A stretch of DNA of 35,630 nt from Ichthyobacteriaceae bacterium (GTDB lineage Bacteria > Bacteroidota > Bacteroidia > Flavobacteriales > JADGDT01): NCBI GenBank assembly GCA_023145615.1, contig JAGLDK010000009.1, positions 1-35,630 on the forward strand. Direction: 5' to 3'. A model generated the notes under the pieces. The model made no database searches. It saw only the letters and a program-made list of their open reading frames with translations, and was not told the origin of the DNA. The position numbers and the translations under genes are program-made. Shown in pieces: positions 8,282 through 16,750 of the stretch (within the stretch, counting starts at the first letter, position 1; each line of letters starts with the position of its first letter).

Positions 8282-9412
8282 ATGACTGGAAAAAAATTAA
8301 CCTTCAAAATTGCTTTTATTTTTATGCTGACTTCTATAATGTCGATGGCAGAACAAGAGCAAGTTTCTCATGAAACTGAAACTAATCATACGGAAACAGA
8401 AGCTATCCATTCGGGGAAAGAGAAACAACAACAAGAGATTAAGGATTTTGTTAATCATCACTTAAAAGATTCTCATGATTTTTCGTTGTACAACTACACA
8501 AACGATGATGGGGAGAAAGAACATATAGGTATACCACTTCCAATAATTTTGATTGATGCAGAAAATGGAGTTACTGCATTTATGTCTTCAGAGTTCCAAC
8601 ATGGAAAAAAAGTTGTAGAAGTAAATGGTAAATATTTAAAACTTTACCACGAAAAAATATATTACACTGATGCTGATGGTACTATTAACTACGATGAAAA
8701 TCATCATGCTACAAACAAAAGGCCATACGATTTTTCAATAACAAAAAGTGTGGTAATGATATTAGTTACATCAATACTAATGTTTATTTTGTTCCGAAAT
8801 TTAGCCTTATCGTATGCTAAAAACGGAGGAGTACCAACAGGTGCTGGTCGTTTTTTCGAGCCAATAATTATTTATATAAGAGACGAAATTGCTATCCCAA
8901 ATATTGGAGAAAAGCATTACAAAAAATATATGAGTTATTTATTAACTGTATTTTTCTTTGTGTGGTTTTTAAACATGACAGGATTAACTCCGCTTGGAGT
9001 AAATGTAACAGGAAACATAACTGTTACTTTGGCATTGGCTTTATTTACATACTTTATTACAACATTTACAGCTAATAAAAATTATTGGTCGCATATATTT
9101 TGGATGCCTGGAGTACCAAAACCAATGCGTATAATTTTAGCACCAATTGAATTATTAGGTACTATAATTAAACCATTCTCGTTAATGATACGTTTGTATG
9201 CCAATATGGTTGCAGGCCATGTTGTATTAATGAGTATAATTGGTTTAGTATTTTTATTTAAAAACTGGTTGGGAAGTAGCCTTTCGTTTGGTTTAGCTTT
9301 TGCTTTATCAATACTTGAAGTTTTAGTTGCCCTTTTACAAGCATATATTTTTACAATGCTATCGGCATTATATTTCGGTTCGGCTGTTGAGGAACATCAA
9401 GAGGAACACTAA
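8282..9412 (+). CDS. atpB: ATP synthase F0 subunit a
   Basis: This 376-residue subunit a provides the two half-channels for proton entry to and exit from the c-ring. The essential arginine is R304 in SLMIRLYANMVAGHV, followed by the conserved terminal helix around SILEVLVALLQAYIFTMLSALYFGSA. As in other Bacteroidota, it is much longer than the E. coli protein. It has an N-terminal signal-like segment (about residues 5-22) and an extracytoplasmic region of about 120 residues rich in Glu and His (for example HETETNHTETEAIHSGKEKQ). A 91-base gap separates it from the upstream small membrane gene. Confidence 0.96.
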   Translation: MTGKKLTFKIAFIFMLTSIMSMAEQEQVSHETETNHTETEAIHSGKEKQQQEIKDFVNHHLKDSHDFSLYNYTNDDGEKEHIGIPLPIILIDAENGVTAFMSSEFQHGKKVVEVNGKYLKLYHEKIYYTDADGTINYDENHHATNKRPYDFSITKSVVMILVTSILMFILFRNLALSYAKNGGVPTGAGRFFEPIIIYIRDEIAIPNIGEKHYKKYMSYLLTVFFFVWFLNMTGLTPLGVNVTGNITVTLALALFTYFITTFTANKNYWSHIFWMPGVPKPMRIILAPIELLGTIIKPFSLMIRLYANMVAGHVVLMSIIGLVFLFKNWLGSSLSFGLAFALSILEVLVALLQAYIFTMLSALYFGSAVEEHQEEH

Positions 9413-9466
9413 AGGTTAGTAATAATTACTAAAAACAGAATGTTTAATTAATAATTATATATCATT

Positions 9467-9658
9467 ATGGAAATTCCAACTATCGTAGGAGCAGGATTAA
9501 TAGTTATCGGTGCCGGATTAGGTATTGGTAGAATTGGTGGGTCTGCAATGGATGCTATCGCACGTCAACCTGAAGCTTCAGGTAAAATTCAAACAGCTAT
9601 GCTTATTGCGGCTGCACTAATTGAAGGTATTGGATTTGCGGCATTATTTGCTTCATAA
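9467..9658 (+). CDS. atpE: ATP synthase F0 subunit c
   Basis: This 63-residue hairpin protein forms the rotating c-ring. Helix 1 is Gly-rich (GAGLIVIGAGLGIGRIGG). The polar loop is ARQPE, with the conserved Arg-Gln-Pro at 33-35. Helix 2 carries the ion-binding glutamate E53 in ALIEGIGFAALF. Helix 1 lacks the Gln expected in Na+-binding c subunits, so proton coupling is more likely; this is inference. The protein is at the short end for the family. Confidence 0.96.
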   Translation: MEIPTIVGAGLIVIGAGLGIGRIGGSAMDAIARQPEASGKIQTAMLIAAALIEGIGFAALFAS

Positions 9659-9683
9659 TCTTAAACTTAAACAAAAAACAACT

Positions 9684-9708
9684 AGGCTGTAACGGTTGGT
9701 TATAGCCT
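9684..9708 (+). promoter_or_regulatory. Hairpin 3' of atpE
   Basis: Twenty-five bases after the atpE stop, AGGCTGTAAC (9684-9693) pairs with GTTATAGCCT (9699-9708) around loop GGTTG, with one G-U pair. Flanking AAACAA and TTGTTT bases can extend the stem beyond a small internal loop. The 164-base gap to atpF is the longest inside the atp operon. The hairpin may stabilise the atpE message or cause partial termination, helping produce excess subunit c. Confidence 0.5.
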
Positions 9709-9822
9709 ATTGTTTGATTGTAAAAACATTACTTGCAGTATATTGTTAATTATATTTAAAATATTGTTTCAGCAATTTTACTGTTTATAGACTTAAATCA
9801 GAATTAGTTTAAAAAAATATAT

Positions 9823-10341
9823 ATGGAAAAGTTATTTGCAGATTTTTCATTAGGATTATTCGTTTTTCAATCTGCTATTTTTGTTGGATTGATTCTTTTG
9901 TTAAAGAAGTACGCTTGGATTCCTATACTTGATGCTGTTAATGAGCGTGAGGAAGGTATTAAGAGTTCTTTAGAATCGGCTGATAAGGCTAAAGAAGAAA
10001 TATTACAGCTTCAATTAGACAATAAAAAGATTTTAAAAGAAGCAAGAATTGAAAGAGATTCTATGATGAAAGAGGCTAGAGAAATGAAAGACAAAATCAT
10101 TAACGAAGCCAGAAATGAAGCTCAAGACGAAGCATCTAAATTAAAAGAGATTGCTAAGGCAGATATAAAGCACGAAACTATGGCTGCTATGACTGATCTT
10201 AAAAATCAAATTGCTGATTTATCAATTGATATTGCAGAAAAAATACTTCGTTCGGAACTTAAAGATAAAGAGAGTCATAATGCATTAATTGACGAACTTA
10301 TATCTGAAGGAGAAGATAAATTTACTCAGAAACAAAATTAA
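9823..10341 (+). CDS. atpF: ATP synthase F0 subunit b
   Basis: This 172-residue stator subunit has one N-terminal transmembrane helix (about residues 8-27, LFVFQSAIFVGLILLLKKYAW). A long charged coiled-coil helix rich in Lys, Glu and Ala follows (about 35-140) and reaches up to F1 to bind delta. The segment IPILDAVNEREEGIKSSLE after the helix is typical of the family. The delta gene follows after 6 bases. Confidence 0.95.
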   Translation: MEKLFADFSLGLFVFQSAIFVGLILLLKKYAWIPILDAVNEREEGIKSSLESADKAKEEILQLQLDNKKILKEARIERDSMMKEAREMKDKIINEARNEAQDEASKLKEIAKADIKHETMAAMTDLKNQIADLSIDIAEKILRSELKDKESHNALIDELISEGEDKFTQKQN

Positions 10342-10347
10342 ATAGTT

Positions 10348-10905
10348 ATGAGTAGAAATGCAGTTGCATACCGTTACGCAAAATCGTTGATGACCGTAGC
10401 AAGAAAACAAGATATACTTGAGGAGGTTTATCAAGATATGTTGCTTGTAAAAAACACACTTGAAGAAAATAAAAATTTTCTTGACTATATTGAAAGCCCG
10501 ATTGTAAAAACATCGGCTAAATTAGAAATAGCTGAAAAAATATTTTCTGGTAAAATTAACGAACTATCACTAAACTTTCTTCAACTTTTAGGAAAAAATG
10601 GAAGAGAGGGTTCGTATAGAAAAATTGTAAAGAGATTTGTTTTTCTTTATGATGAAATTAAAGGAATTGAAGTAGCTAAAGTAATTTCGGCAAAGGAACT
10701 TACTGATGATCAATTTAACCGTATTAAAATGCAGGTGGCTAAAATTACCGGTAAAATAATTGATATGGAAATTGAAATTGATTCGAAATTAATAGGTGGT
10801 TTTATACTTAAAGTTGGCGATTATAAATATGATGCCAGTGTAAAACGAAGCATGGAAAGATTACACCGTGAATTTAAAGGTAACCTTTATATATCTAAAA
10901 TTTAA
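10348..10905 (+). CDS. atpH: ATP synthase F1 subunit delta
   Basis: This 185-residue delta subunit (OSCP homologue) joins the b stalk to the top of the alpha/beta hexamer. The N-terminal domain opens with SRNAVAYRYAKSLMTVARKQ. The C-terminal domain ends in the conserved pattern KIDMEIEIDSKLIGGFILKV-type, seen here as EIEIDSKLIGGFILKVGDYKYD, then SVKRSMERLHREF. Length is normal. It is tightly coupled to atpF, while a 124-base gap precedes atpA. Confidence 0.95.
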   Translation: MSRNAVAYRYAKSLMTVARKQDILEEVYQDMLLVKNTLEENKNFLDYIESPIVKTSAKLEIAEKIFSGKINELSLNFLQLLGKNGREGSYRKIVKRFVFLYDEIKGIEVAKVISAKELTDDQFNRIKMQVAKITGKIIDMEIEIDSKLIGGFILKVGDYKYDASVKRSMERLHREFKGNLYISKI

Positions 10906-11029
10906 AAACGGTTACTTATTATTGATTTTTAATTTTATACTTTTAACAGCGTTTTAAGGTATGAAATTAGCTAAATAACGGTATTTATATTAATAACATT
11001 ACCTTTTTAAGGTTATACTACACTTAATT

Positions 11030-12610
11030 ATGGCAAAAATTAAACCTGCTGAAGTTTCAGCAATATTAGAGGAGCAACTTACTAAACACAGGGTACAAGC
11101 TGAGTTGAACGAAACAGGTACTATACTACAAGTTGGAGATGGTATTGCTCGTGCTTACGGATTATCAACTGCCGAATATGGTGAACTTGTTGAGTTTGCA
11201 AATGGTTCGGAAGGAATGGTACTTAACCTTGAGGAAGACAATGTTGGTATTGTATTATTCGGCGATCCTTCGGAAATTAGAGAAGGAGATACGGTAAAGC
11301 GTACTAAACGTATTGCTTCAATTCAGGTTGGAGAGGAAATTGTTGGACGTGTAGTTAACACACTTGGAGATCCTATTGATGGTAAAGGACCAATTGGAGG
11401 AGAACTTATTGAAATGCCTATTGAGCGTAGAGCTCCGGGTGTTATTTATCGTCAACCAGTAGCAGAACCACTTCAAACTGGTGTAAAAGCTATTGACTCT
11501 ATGATTCCGGTAGGACGTGGTCAGCGAGAGTTGATTATTGGAGATAGACAAACAGGAAAATCTACTGTTGCTATTGATACCATTATAAATCAGAAAGAAT
11601 TTTACGATGCAGGAGAACCTGTTTATTGTATATATGTTGCAATAGGTCAGAAAGGATCGACAGTAGCAAACATTGCACGCGAGCTTGAAGAAAAAGGAGC
11701 AATGGCTTATACTACAATTGTAGCGGCTAATGCATCAGAACCGGCAGCAATGCAGTTTTATTCACCTTTTGCAGGTGCTGCAATTGGTGAATATTTTAGA
11801 GATACTGGTCGTCCGGCATTAATTGTTTTCGATGATTTATCGAAACAAGCAGTTGCCTACCGTGAGGTATCATTATTATTACGTCGTCCACCAGGACGTG
11901 AGGCATATCCAGGAGATGTATTTTACCTTCACTCAAGATTACTTGAGCGTGCGGCAAAAATAAATGCGAATGATGATATTGCTGCAGGTATGAACGATTT
12001 GCCTGAAGGTTTAAAGGGGAAAGTAAAAGGTGGAGGATCGTTAACGGCGCTACCTATTATTGAAACTCAAGCAGGAGATGTATCGGCATATATTCCAACA
12101 AACGTAATTTCTATTACCGATGGGCAGATATTTTTAGAGGGAGATTTATTTAACTCAGGAATTCGTCCGGCTATTAACGTAGGTATTTCGGTATCTCGTG
12201 TAGGTGGATCGGCTCAGATTAAAGCAATGAAAAAAGTTGCAGGTACTTTGCGTACCGATCAGGCTCAGTATAGAGAGCTTGAGGCTTTTGCTAAGTTTGG
12301 ATCGGATTTAGATGCAGCTACTTTAAATGTTATTGAAAAAGGTAGACGAAATGTTGAAATTCTGAAACAAGCCGAAGCTTCGCCTATGAAAGTAGAAGAG
12401 CAGGTTGCTATTATTTACGCAGGATCGAGAGGTTTACTTATGGATGTGCCAGTAAAAAAAATTAAGGAATTTGAAGTTGAATTTATCGAATACCTTAGAA
12501 ATAAAAATGCTGACACTTTAGGTGAACTAAAGAAAGGAAATCTTAGTAATGAGGTAGAAACTGCACTTAAAAATGCGGTTATTGAATTATCGGCAAAATA
12601 CAAAGGGTAA
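11030..12610 (+). CDS. atpA: ATP synthase F1 subunit alpha
   Basis: This 526-residue alpha subunit is the regulatory nucleotide-binding partner of beta. The N-terminal beta-barrel, the nucleotide-binding domain and the C-terminal helical bundle are all present. The Walker A motif is GDRQTGKS at residues 171-178 and the Walker B region is [10 protein letters not shown]. The signature [17 protein letters not shown] is intact, with its arginine reaching the beta active site. It is the most conserved gene in the window and uses more GGT and CGT codons than its neighbours, consistent with high expression. Confidence 0.98.
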   Translation: MAKIKPAEVSAILEEQLTKHRVQAELNETGTILQVGDGIARAYGLSTAEYGELVEFANGSEGMVLNLEEDNVGIVLFGDPSEIREGDTVKRTKRIASIQVGEEIVGRVVNTLGDPIDGKGPIGGELIEMPIERRAPGVIYRQPVAEPLQTGVKAIDSMIPVGRGQRELIIGDRQTGKSTVAIDTIINQKEFYDAGEPVYCIYVAIGQKGSTVANIARELEEKGAMAYTTIVAANASEPAAMQFYSPFAGAAIGEYFRDTGRPALIVFDDLSKQAVAYREVSLLLRRPPGREAYPGDVFYLHSRLLERAAKINANDDIAAGMNDLPEGLKGKVKGGGSLTALPIIETQAGDVSAYIPTNVISITDGQIFLEGDLFNSGIRPAINVGISVSRVGGSAQIKAMKKVAGTLRTDQAQYRELEAFAKFGSDLDAATLNVIEKGRRNVEILKQAEASPMKVEEQVAIIYAGSRGLLMDVPVKKIKEFEVEFIEYLRNKNADTLGELKKGNLSNEVETALKNAVIELSAKYKG

Positions 12611-12701
12611 CAATTATTGTTTAATGTTATTTATTGCTAATTACATTATAAAATAAATAGTGTGTTTGCAATAAGTAACATTAAACTTATAAAATTAAAT
12701 T

Positions 12702-13562
12702 ATGGCTAATCTTAAAGAAATTAAAAACCGTATCACATCTGTTTCTTCAACCCGACAGATTACGAGTGCCATGAAAATGGTTTCTGCTGCAAAGCTAAAA
12801 AAGGCTCAGGATGCTGCGTTTAGTTTAAGACCTTATGCCGATAAACTTAAAGAAATAATACAAAGTATATCGTCGCAAGCCGATGATATATCCGAATTAG
12901 TTTATACTGAAGAAAGAGAAGTAAACAAGGTTTTGATTATTGCAATTTCTTCGAACAGAGGTTTATGTGGTGCGTTTAACGCAAATGTTGGTAAAAAGTT
13001 AAATCAAATAGTTGAAAGTAAATACAAAAACAATACAGTTGAAGTATTAACTATTGGTAAAAAAATAAATGATATTGCTAAAAAGCAGTATACAATTGTT
13101 GAAAATCAAAGCGAGCTATTTGAAGATTTAACTTACGAAAATACTGCAATTATTGCTGATTGGGTTATGAAAATGTTTGCACGTGGATCGTACGACAAGG
13201 TTGAAATAGTTTACAATAAGTTTAAAAATGCAGCAATGCAAATTTTAACAGAAGAGCAAATGTTGCCTATTGTTTCTGCCGAAAGTGAATCATCGGTTGT
13301 AAACGATTATATTTTCGAACCAAATAAAAAAGAAATACTTGTAAATTTAATGCCAACATCATTAAAAATACAATTGCATAAAGCTATTTTAGATTCGGTT
13401 GCAGCAGAGCATGGTGCCCGTATGACAAGTATGCATAAAGCAACAGATAATGCTACTGACCTTATTGGTGACTTAAAATTAACTTATAATAAGGCTCGTC
13501 AGGCATCTATTACCAACGAAATTTTAGAAATTGTTGGTGGTGCTGAAGCATTAAATGGATAA
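12702..13562 (+). CDS. atpG: ATP synthase F1 subunit gamma
   Basis: This 286-residue central-stalk subunit rotates inside the alpha/beta hexamer. The N-terminal helix (ANLKEIKNRITSVSSTRQIT then SAMKMVSAAKLKKAQ), the middle ISSNRGLCGAFNANV and the C-terminal coiled-coil helix (ARMTSMHKATDNATDLIGDL, then KARQASITNEILEIVGGAEA) are all family hallmarks. It is the last gene of the operon; no atpD or atpC follows. A strong terminator lies 27 bases after the stop. Confidence 0.97.
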   Translation: MANLKEIKNRITSVSSTRQITSAMKMVSAAKLKKAQDAAFSLRPYADKLKEIIQSISSQADDISELVYTEEREVNKVLIIAISSNRGLCGAFNANVGKKLNQIVESKYKNNTVEVLTIGKKINDIAKKQYTIVENQSELFEDLTYENTAIIADWVMKMFARGSYDKVEIVYNKFKNAAMQILTEEQMLPIVSAESESSVVNDYIFEPNKKEILVNLMPTSLKIQLHKAILDSVAAEHGARMTSMHKATDNATDLIGDLKLTYNKARQASITNEILEIVGGAEALNG

Positions 13563-13588
13563 AAAGGTTAATAATAGTTTACATAAAT

Positions 13589-13627
13589 AAAAAAGGGTTT
13601 GATATATAAAATATCAAACCCTTTTTT
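13589..13627. terminator. Terminator of the atp operon, bidirectional
   Basis: A 17-bp perfect stem (13589-13605 with 13611-13627) encloses loop ATAAA. The core is GGGTTTGATAT/ATATCAAACCC, with A and T runs flanking both sides. It lies between the convergent atpG and outer-membrane protein genes and can serve both strands. Confidence 0.92.
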
Positions 13628-13652
13628 TTATAAAATTTGGTAAGTTTAACAA

Positions 13653-14075
13653 TTAAAACTTCATTGTTAAACCAATTCCCTCGTTATGTCCTAAGTTTCC
13701 ACCACCGGCTTCAATAAAAACACCCCACTTTTCGCTCCAAAACCATCTAGCACCAACTTGAAGACCTATATCAAATTTGGAATAATTTTTATAACTATTA
13801 TTTATACCAAAAGCATACCCAGCATTTGCACCTGCGTAAACATCAAACTGCTCGGGTAACTGCATTAAATTATCGAAATAATAATTTGCTTTAACACCTG
13901 CTGTTAACCAATTTAAACTATAGTTAGTTCCTGCAAAAGGTGCAACAGTAATATCTCCAGTAATAGGTATTTCATAATTTACACCTATAAAACCAAAATT
14001 TAATTGACTCCTAGCTTGTCCAAATGTAGCAACTGAAATAAACAGTACTGCTACTAAAAATAGTAATTTTTTCAT
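13653..14075 (-). CDS. Small outer-membrane beta-barrel protein
   Basis: This 140-residue exported protein has a clean signal peptide (MKKLLFLVAVLFISVATFGQA). I start it at the ATG at 14075; an upstream in-frame ATG at 14108 would add 11 residues before the signal peptide. The mature part is a series of alternating hydrophobic/polar strands rich in Gly and aromatics (LNFGFIGVNYEIPI, GVKANYYF, VYAGANAGYAFG, FDIGLQVGARWFW, GVFIEAGGGNLG) and ends in Phe, as many outer-membrane barrels do. It is compatible with a small eight-strand barrel of the OmpA/OmpW-like kind. Its specific role is unknown. A -7-like TATCTTTA lies near 14207-14214 on the minus strand. Confidence 0.75.
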   Translation of the reverse strand: MKKLLFLVAVLFISVATFGQARSQLNFGFIGVNYEIPITGDITVAPFAGTNYSLNWLTAGVKANYYFDNLMQLPEQFDVYAGANAGYAFGINNSYKNYSKFDIGLQVGARWFWSEKWGVFIEAGGGNLGHNEGIGLTMKF

Positions 14076-14108
14076 TTGTAATAAATTTATGATTAATAAA
14101 TCTAACAT

Positions 14109-14748
14109 TTAAGGTATAATGTAATATTTATTAGTTGATAGTGTTTCGATTAACGGTTTGTTTGTCGTTTATACTGAATGAATTTTTATTGATTTATGAT
14201 GCCAATCATGTAAAGATACGAAATTTATAATACATTGATAATTAATGAATTAGTACTTGTAGAGATGTAGTGTTTATATATTACATTAAGTCTGCAAGTG
14301 GTTTAGATATTACAAGTTGTAATGTGCGTTAGCATTGTAGCTCAGGAAAAAGTAACACAGGCGTATAATTAAATACGGTGAGTAATTTTTTTAAAATATT
14401 CTTAATGATAACATGCAGTACTGTTTTAGAATATAAACCCATTTGCGTATTTAAGATATTATAATAATGCGTTTAACATATTGTTATATAGTTATTTATC
14501 TATAAATTACATATATGTAATTAATATATAGTGAAATTTTATTTTTAGTAGATTTTACTTGTAGTCTGACGTAATAAACGTGCTGTTATATTTTATTATA
14601 ATAATTTTATTTGATAAAATTAAATACATCACCTAACAAGTTTTTAGCATCTAAATATGTTATAGCACTCAAATGGTTATTTAATTTTAATGATTTATTA
14701 ATAATTATAATTTAACGTACTGTTGAATTCTAATTTTTATTATGAACT
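14109..14748. other. 640-base divergent intergenic region
   Basis: This AT-rich spacer lies between the divergent outer-membrane protein and transporter genes. It contains an 18-base perfect palindrome (14505-14522) and a likely promoter box for the minus-strand gene near 14210. I see no RNA gene or plausible short ORF. Confidence 0.5.
14505..14522. promoter_or_regulatory. 18-base palindrome upstream of the transporter
   Basis: AATTACATATATGTAATT is a perfect dyad with no loop. It lies about 230 bases before the BCCT start in a divergent promoter region. Its length and symmetry suit a dimeric regulator site, but in such AT-rich DNA chance is possible. Confidence 0.3.
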
Positions 14749-16293
14749 ATGGAGAAAAAAGATATTAAAAAAGAAGGACAGTCATTTTTAGGAATACAAG
14801 CAAATCCGGGTGTATTTATACCATCGTTACTTATTGTTTTAGTTCTTGTAATAACAACATTAGTAGTAGGAGACCCTATGGCCGATTGGTTTGCAAGTGC
14901 TCAAGATGTAATATCTACAAATATTGGATGGGTTTTTATTCTTATACTGAACTTGCTGTTTGTGTTTTCGTTATTTTTAGGATTCGGAAAATACAGAAAT
15001 ATTAGGCTAGGAGGAGATGATGCAAAGCCCGATTTTACACTTAAAGGCTGGTTTGCAATGTTGTTTAGTGCTGGTATGGGTATTGGGCTTCTTTTTTGGA
15101 GTGTGGCCGAACCTATATCTCATTTCAATGAAAATCCCATGATTGATGCAAATTCTGAATTGTCTGAAAAAGCAACTTCTGCAATGAGTATTACATTTTT
15201 GCATTGGGGTATTCATGTTTGGGCTCTTTATGCTGTTGTTGCATTGGCATTGGCTTATTTTTCGTTTAACAAGAAACTGCCTTTAACAATTCGTTCAATT
15301 TTTTACCCAATATTAAAAGACCGTATTTATGGTAGAATCGGAGATTCAATTGATGTAATAGCTGTTGTTGCAACTTTGTTTGGACTTGCTACTTCTTTAG
15401 GATTAGGAGTTCAGCAAGTAAACGCAGGATTAACATATTTGTTTGGAATGCAAGATAATGCATACGTACAAATAGTATTAATAGTTGTAATTACTGCTGC
15501 CGCAACAATGTCGTTAATATTTGGGCTTGATAAAGGGATTAGAATTGTAAGCGAGTGGAATATGCGTTTTGCCTTAGCATTAATGATATTTATGTTGATT
15601 GTTGGTCCTACGTTATTTATTATGAAATCGTTTATACAAAGTATAGGTCATTATATTTACATATTTTTCGATCAAGGTTTTCATACCTATGCATATAAAA
15701 GTGTTGTAGGAGATAACGAATGGCAAAATAAATGGACTATTTTTTATTGGGCTTGGTGGATTTCATGGTCGCCTTTTGTAGGAGTGTTTATTGCCAAAAT
15801 TTCAAGAGGAAGAACTTTTAAAGAATTTATACTTGGAGTACTATTAGTGCCAACATTACTTACTTTTTTATGGATGTCGGTATTTGGTGGAAGTGCAATT
15901 TATCAAGAATTAATAGGGAATCATACCATTTCCGAAGCTGTAAATAATAATATTGCTACATCAATATTCTACATGTTAGAGCAGTATCCTTTTGTAAAAT
16001 TATCGTCAGGAATTGCAATTATATTAGTAGTTGGATTTTTTGTAACATCATCCGATTCAGGATCGTTTGTTGTTGATACTTTAACAGCAGGAGGAAGATC
16101 TGACGGACCAAAAAGACAAAAAATATTCTGGGCATCGTTACAAGGCGCAATTGCAGGAGCTTTACTTTTAGGAGGTGGTTTAACAGCTCTACAAACAGCA
16201 TCTTTGCTTACCGGTTTACCATTTGCTATAATACTTGTAATAATGTGTTATAGTTTCTATAAATCGCTTTCAGATGAGTTTGACGATAAGTAG
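14749..16293 (+). CDS. BCCT family betaine/choline-type transporter
   Basis: This 514-residue transporter is of the betaine/carnitine/choline (BCCT) family with about 12 transmembrane helices. The Gly-rich unwound stretch of TM3 (BetP numbering) is intact as SAGMGIGLLFWSVAEPISHF, with GMGIG at 109-113, the form found in sodium-coupled betaine carriers. The TM8 signature WAWWISWSPFVGVFIAKISRGRT contains the aromatic box for the quaternary ammonium group. The C-terminal tail after the last helix is only about 15 residues, without the long charged osmosensing helix of BetP. Likely substrates are glycine betaine, choline or a related osmolyte; the exact one cannot be read from sequence. It is a single-gene unit with its own terminator. 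Confidence 0.9.
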   Translation: MEKKDIKKEGQSFLGIQANPGVFIPSLLIVLVLVITTLVVGDPMADWFASAQDVISTNIGWVFILILNLLFVFSLFLGFGKYRNIRLGGDDAKPDFTLKGWFAMLFSAGMGIGLLFWSVAEPISHFNENPMIDANSELSEKATSAMSITFLHWGIHVWALYAVVALALAYFSFNKKLPLTIRSIFYPILKDRIYGRIGDSIDVIAVVATLFGLATSLGLGVQQVNAGLTYLFGMQDNAYVQIVLIVVITAAATMSLIFGLDKGIRIVSEWNMRFALALMIFMLIVGPTLFIMKSFIQSIGHYIYIFFDQGFHTYAYKSVVGDNEWQNKWTIFYWAWWISWSPFVGVFIAKISRGRTFKEFILGVLLVPTLLTFLWMSVFGGSAIYQELIGNHTISEAVNNNIATSIFYMLEQYPFVKLSSGIAIILVVGFFVTSSDSGSFVVDTLTAGGRSDGPKRQKIFWASLQGAIAGALLLGGGLTALQTASLLTGLPFAIILVIMCYSFYKSLSDEFDDK

Positions 16294-16326
16294 TTTTATA
16301 AAATTGTTTTAATTTTTATTCAAGAT

Positions 16327-16373
16327 AAAAATAGGGAGTGTATAATATTTGATATTATACACTCCCTATTTTT
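16327..16373. terminator. Terminator after the BCCT gene
   Basis: A 22-bp perfect stem (16327-16348 with 16352-16373) has a three-base loop TTG and a T tract at its 3' end. The core is TAGGGAGTGTATAATAT. It lies 33 bases after the transporter stop. Confidence 0.92.
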
Positions 16374-16684
16374 TTATGCTGACAACTGTAATTATACTGA
16401 TTCTTTTACAAATACCGTGGTTAGACAAATTATTATAATAGATATAGCGTTATCACTATTTTTTGATTATAACGTTTGTCACTTAGATTCAACTAATAAA
16501 TGCAACTTTTCTATTTAAAAAAAATATACATAAATATAAAAGGGAAGATTTCTCTTCCCTTTTATATAGTAAAATGTAGATTGCCACCTTAAATCGCCAA
16601 ACATAAAGTTGCAAATGAGTCATATTACTACAGAGCAACCATGTACTATTTATACAATACTAAACAATAAGATAGCCCAAAAAA
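16374..16684. other. Spacer between convergent terminators
   Basis: This region lies between the BCCT terminator and the glmS terminator. It holds no reading frame I would support, but it carries a third strong hairpin at 16534-16567. A short untranslated transcript ending there is possible, though no promoter is evident. Confidence 0.4.
16534..16567. terminator. Orphan terminator-like hairpin
   Basis: A 15-bp perfect stem (ATATAAAAGGGAAGA at 16534-16548 with 16553-16567) encloses loop TTTC, with A and T runs within the stem on both strands. It lies between two other terminators and has no obvious gene to serve. It may close a small RNA encoded on either strand or be a leftover. Confidence 0.6.
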
Positions 16685-16720
16685 AATAGTCTTGCTAAAA
16701 ACTAAATTAGCAAGACTATT
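16685..16720 (-). terminator. Terminator of glmS
   Basis: The 14-bp stem AATAGTCTTGCTAA (16685-16698) with TTAGCAAGACTATT (16707-16720) has an eight-base loop. On the minus strand it is followed by a T run (plus-strand A run at 16679-16686). It lies 30 bases past the glmS stop. Confidence 0.88.
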
Positions 16721-16750
16721 AAATACAAAAAAAAACTGTTTTATAGTGTG

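Noticed and set aside
16374-16533. Small protein gene between BCCT and glmS
   Set aside because: No open frame with a plausible start and protein-like composition is present.
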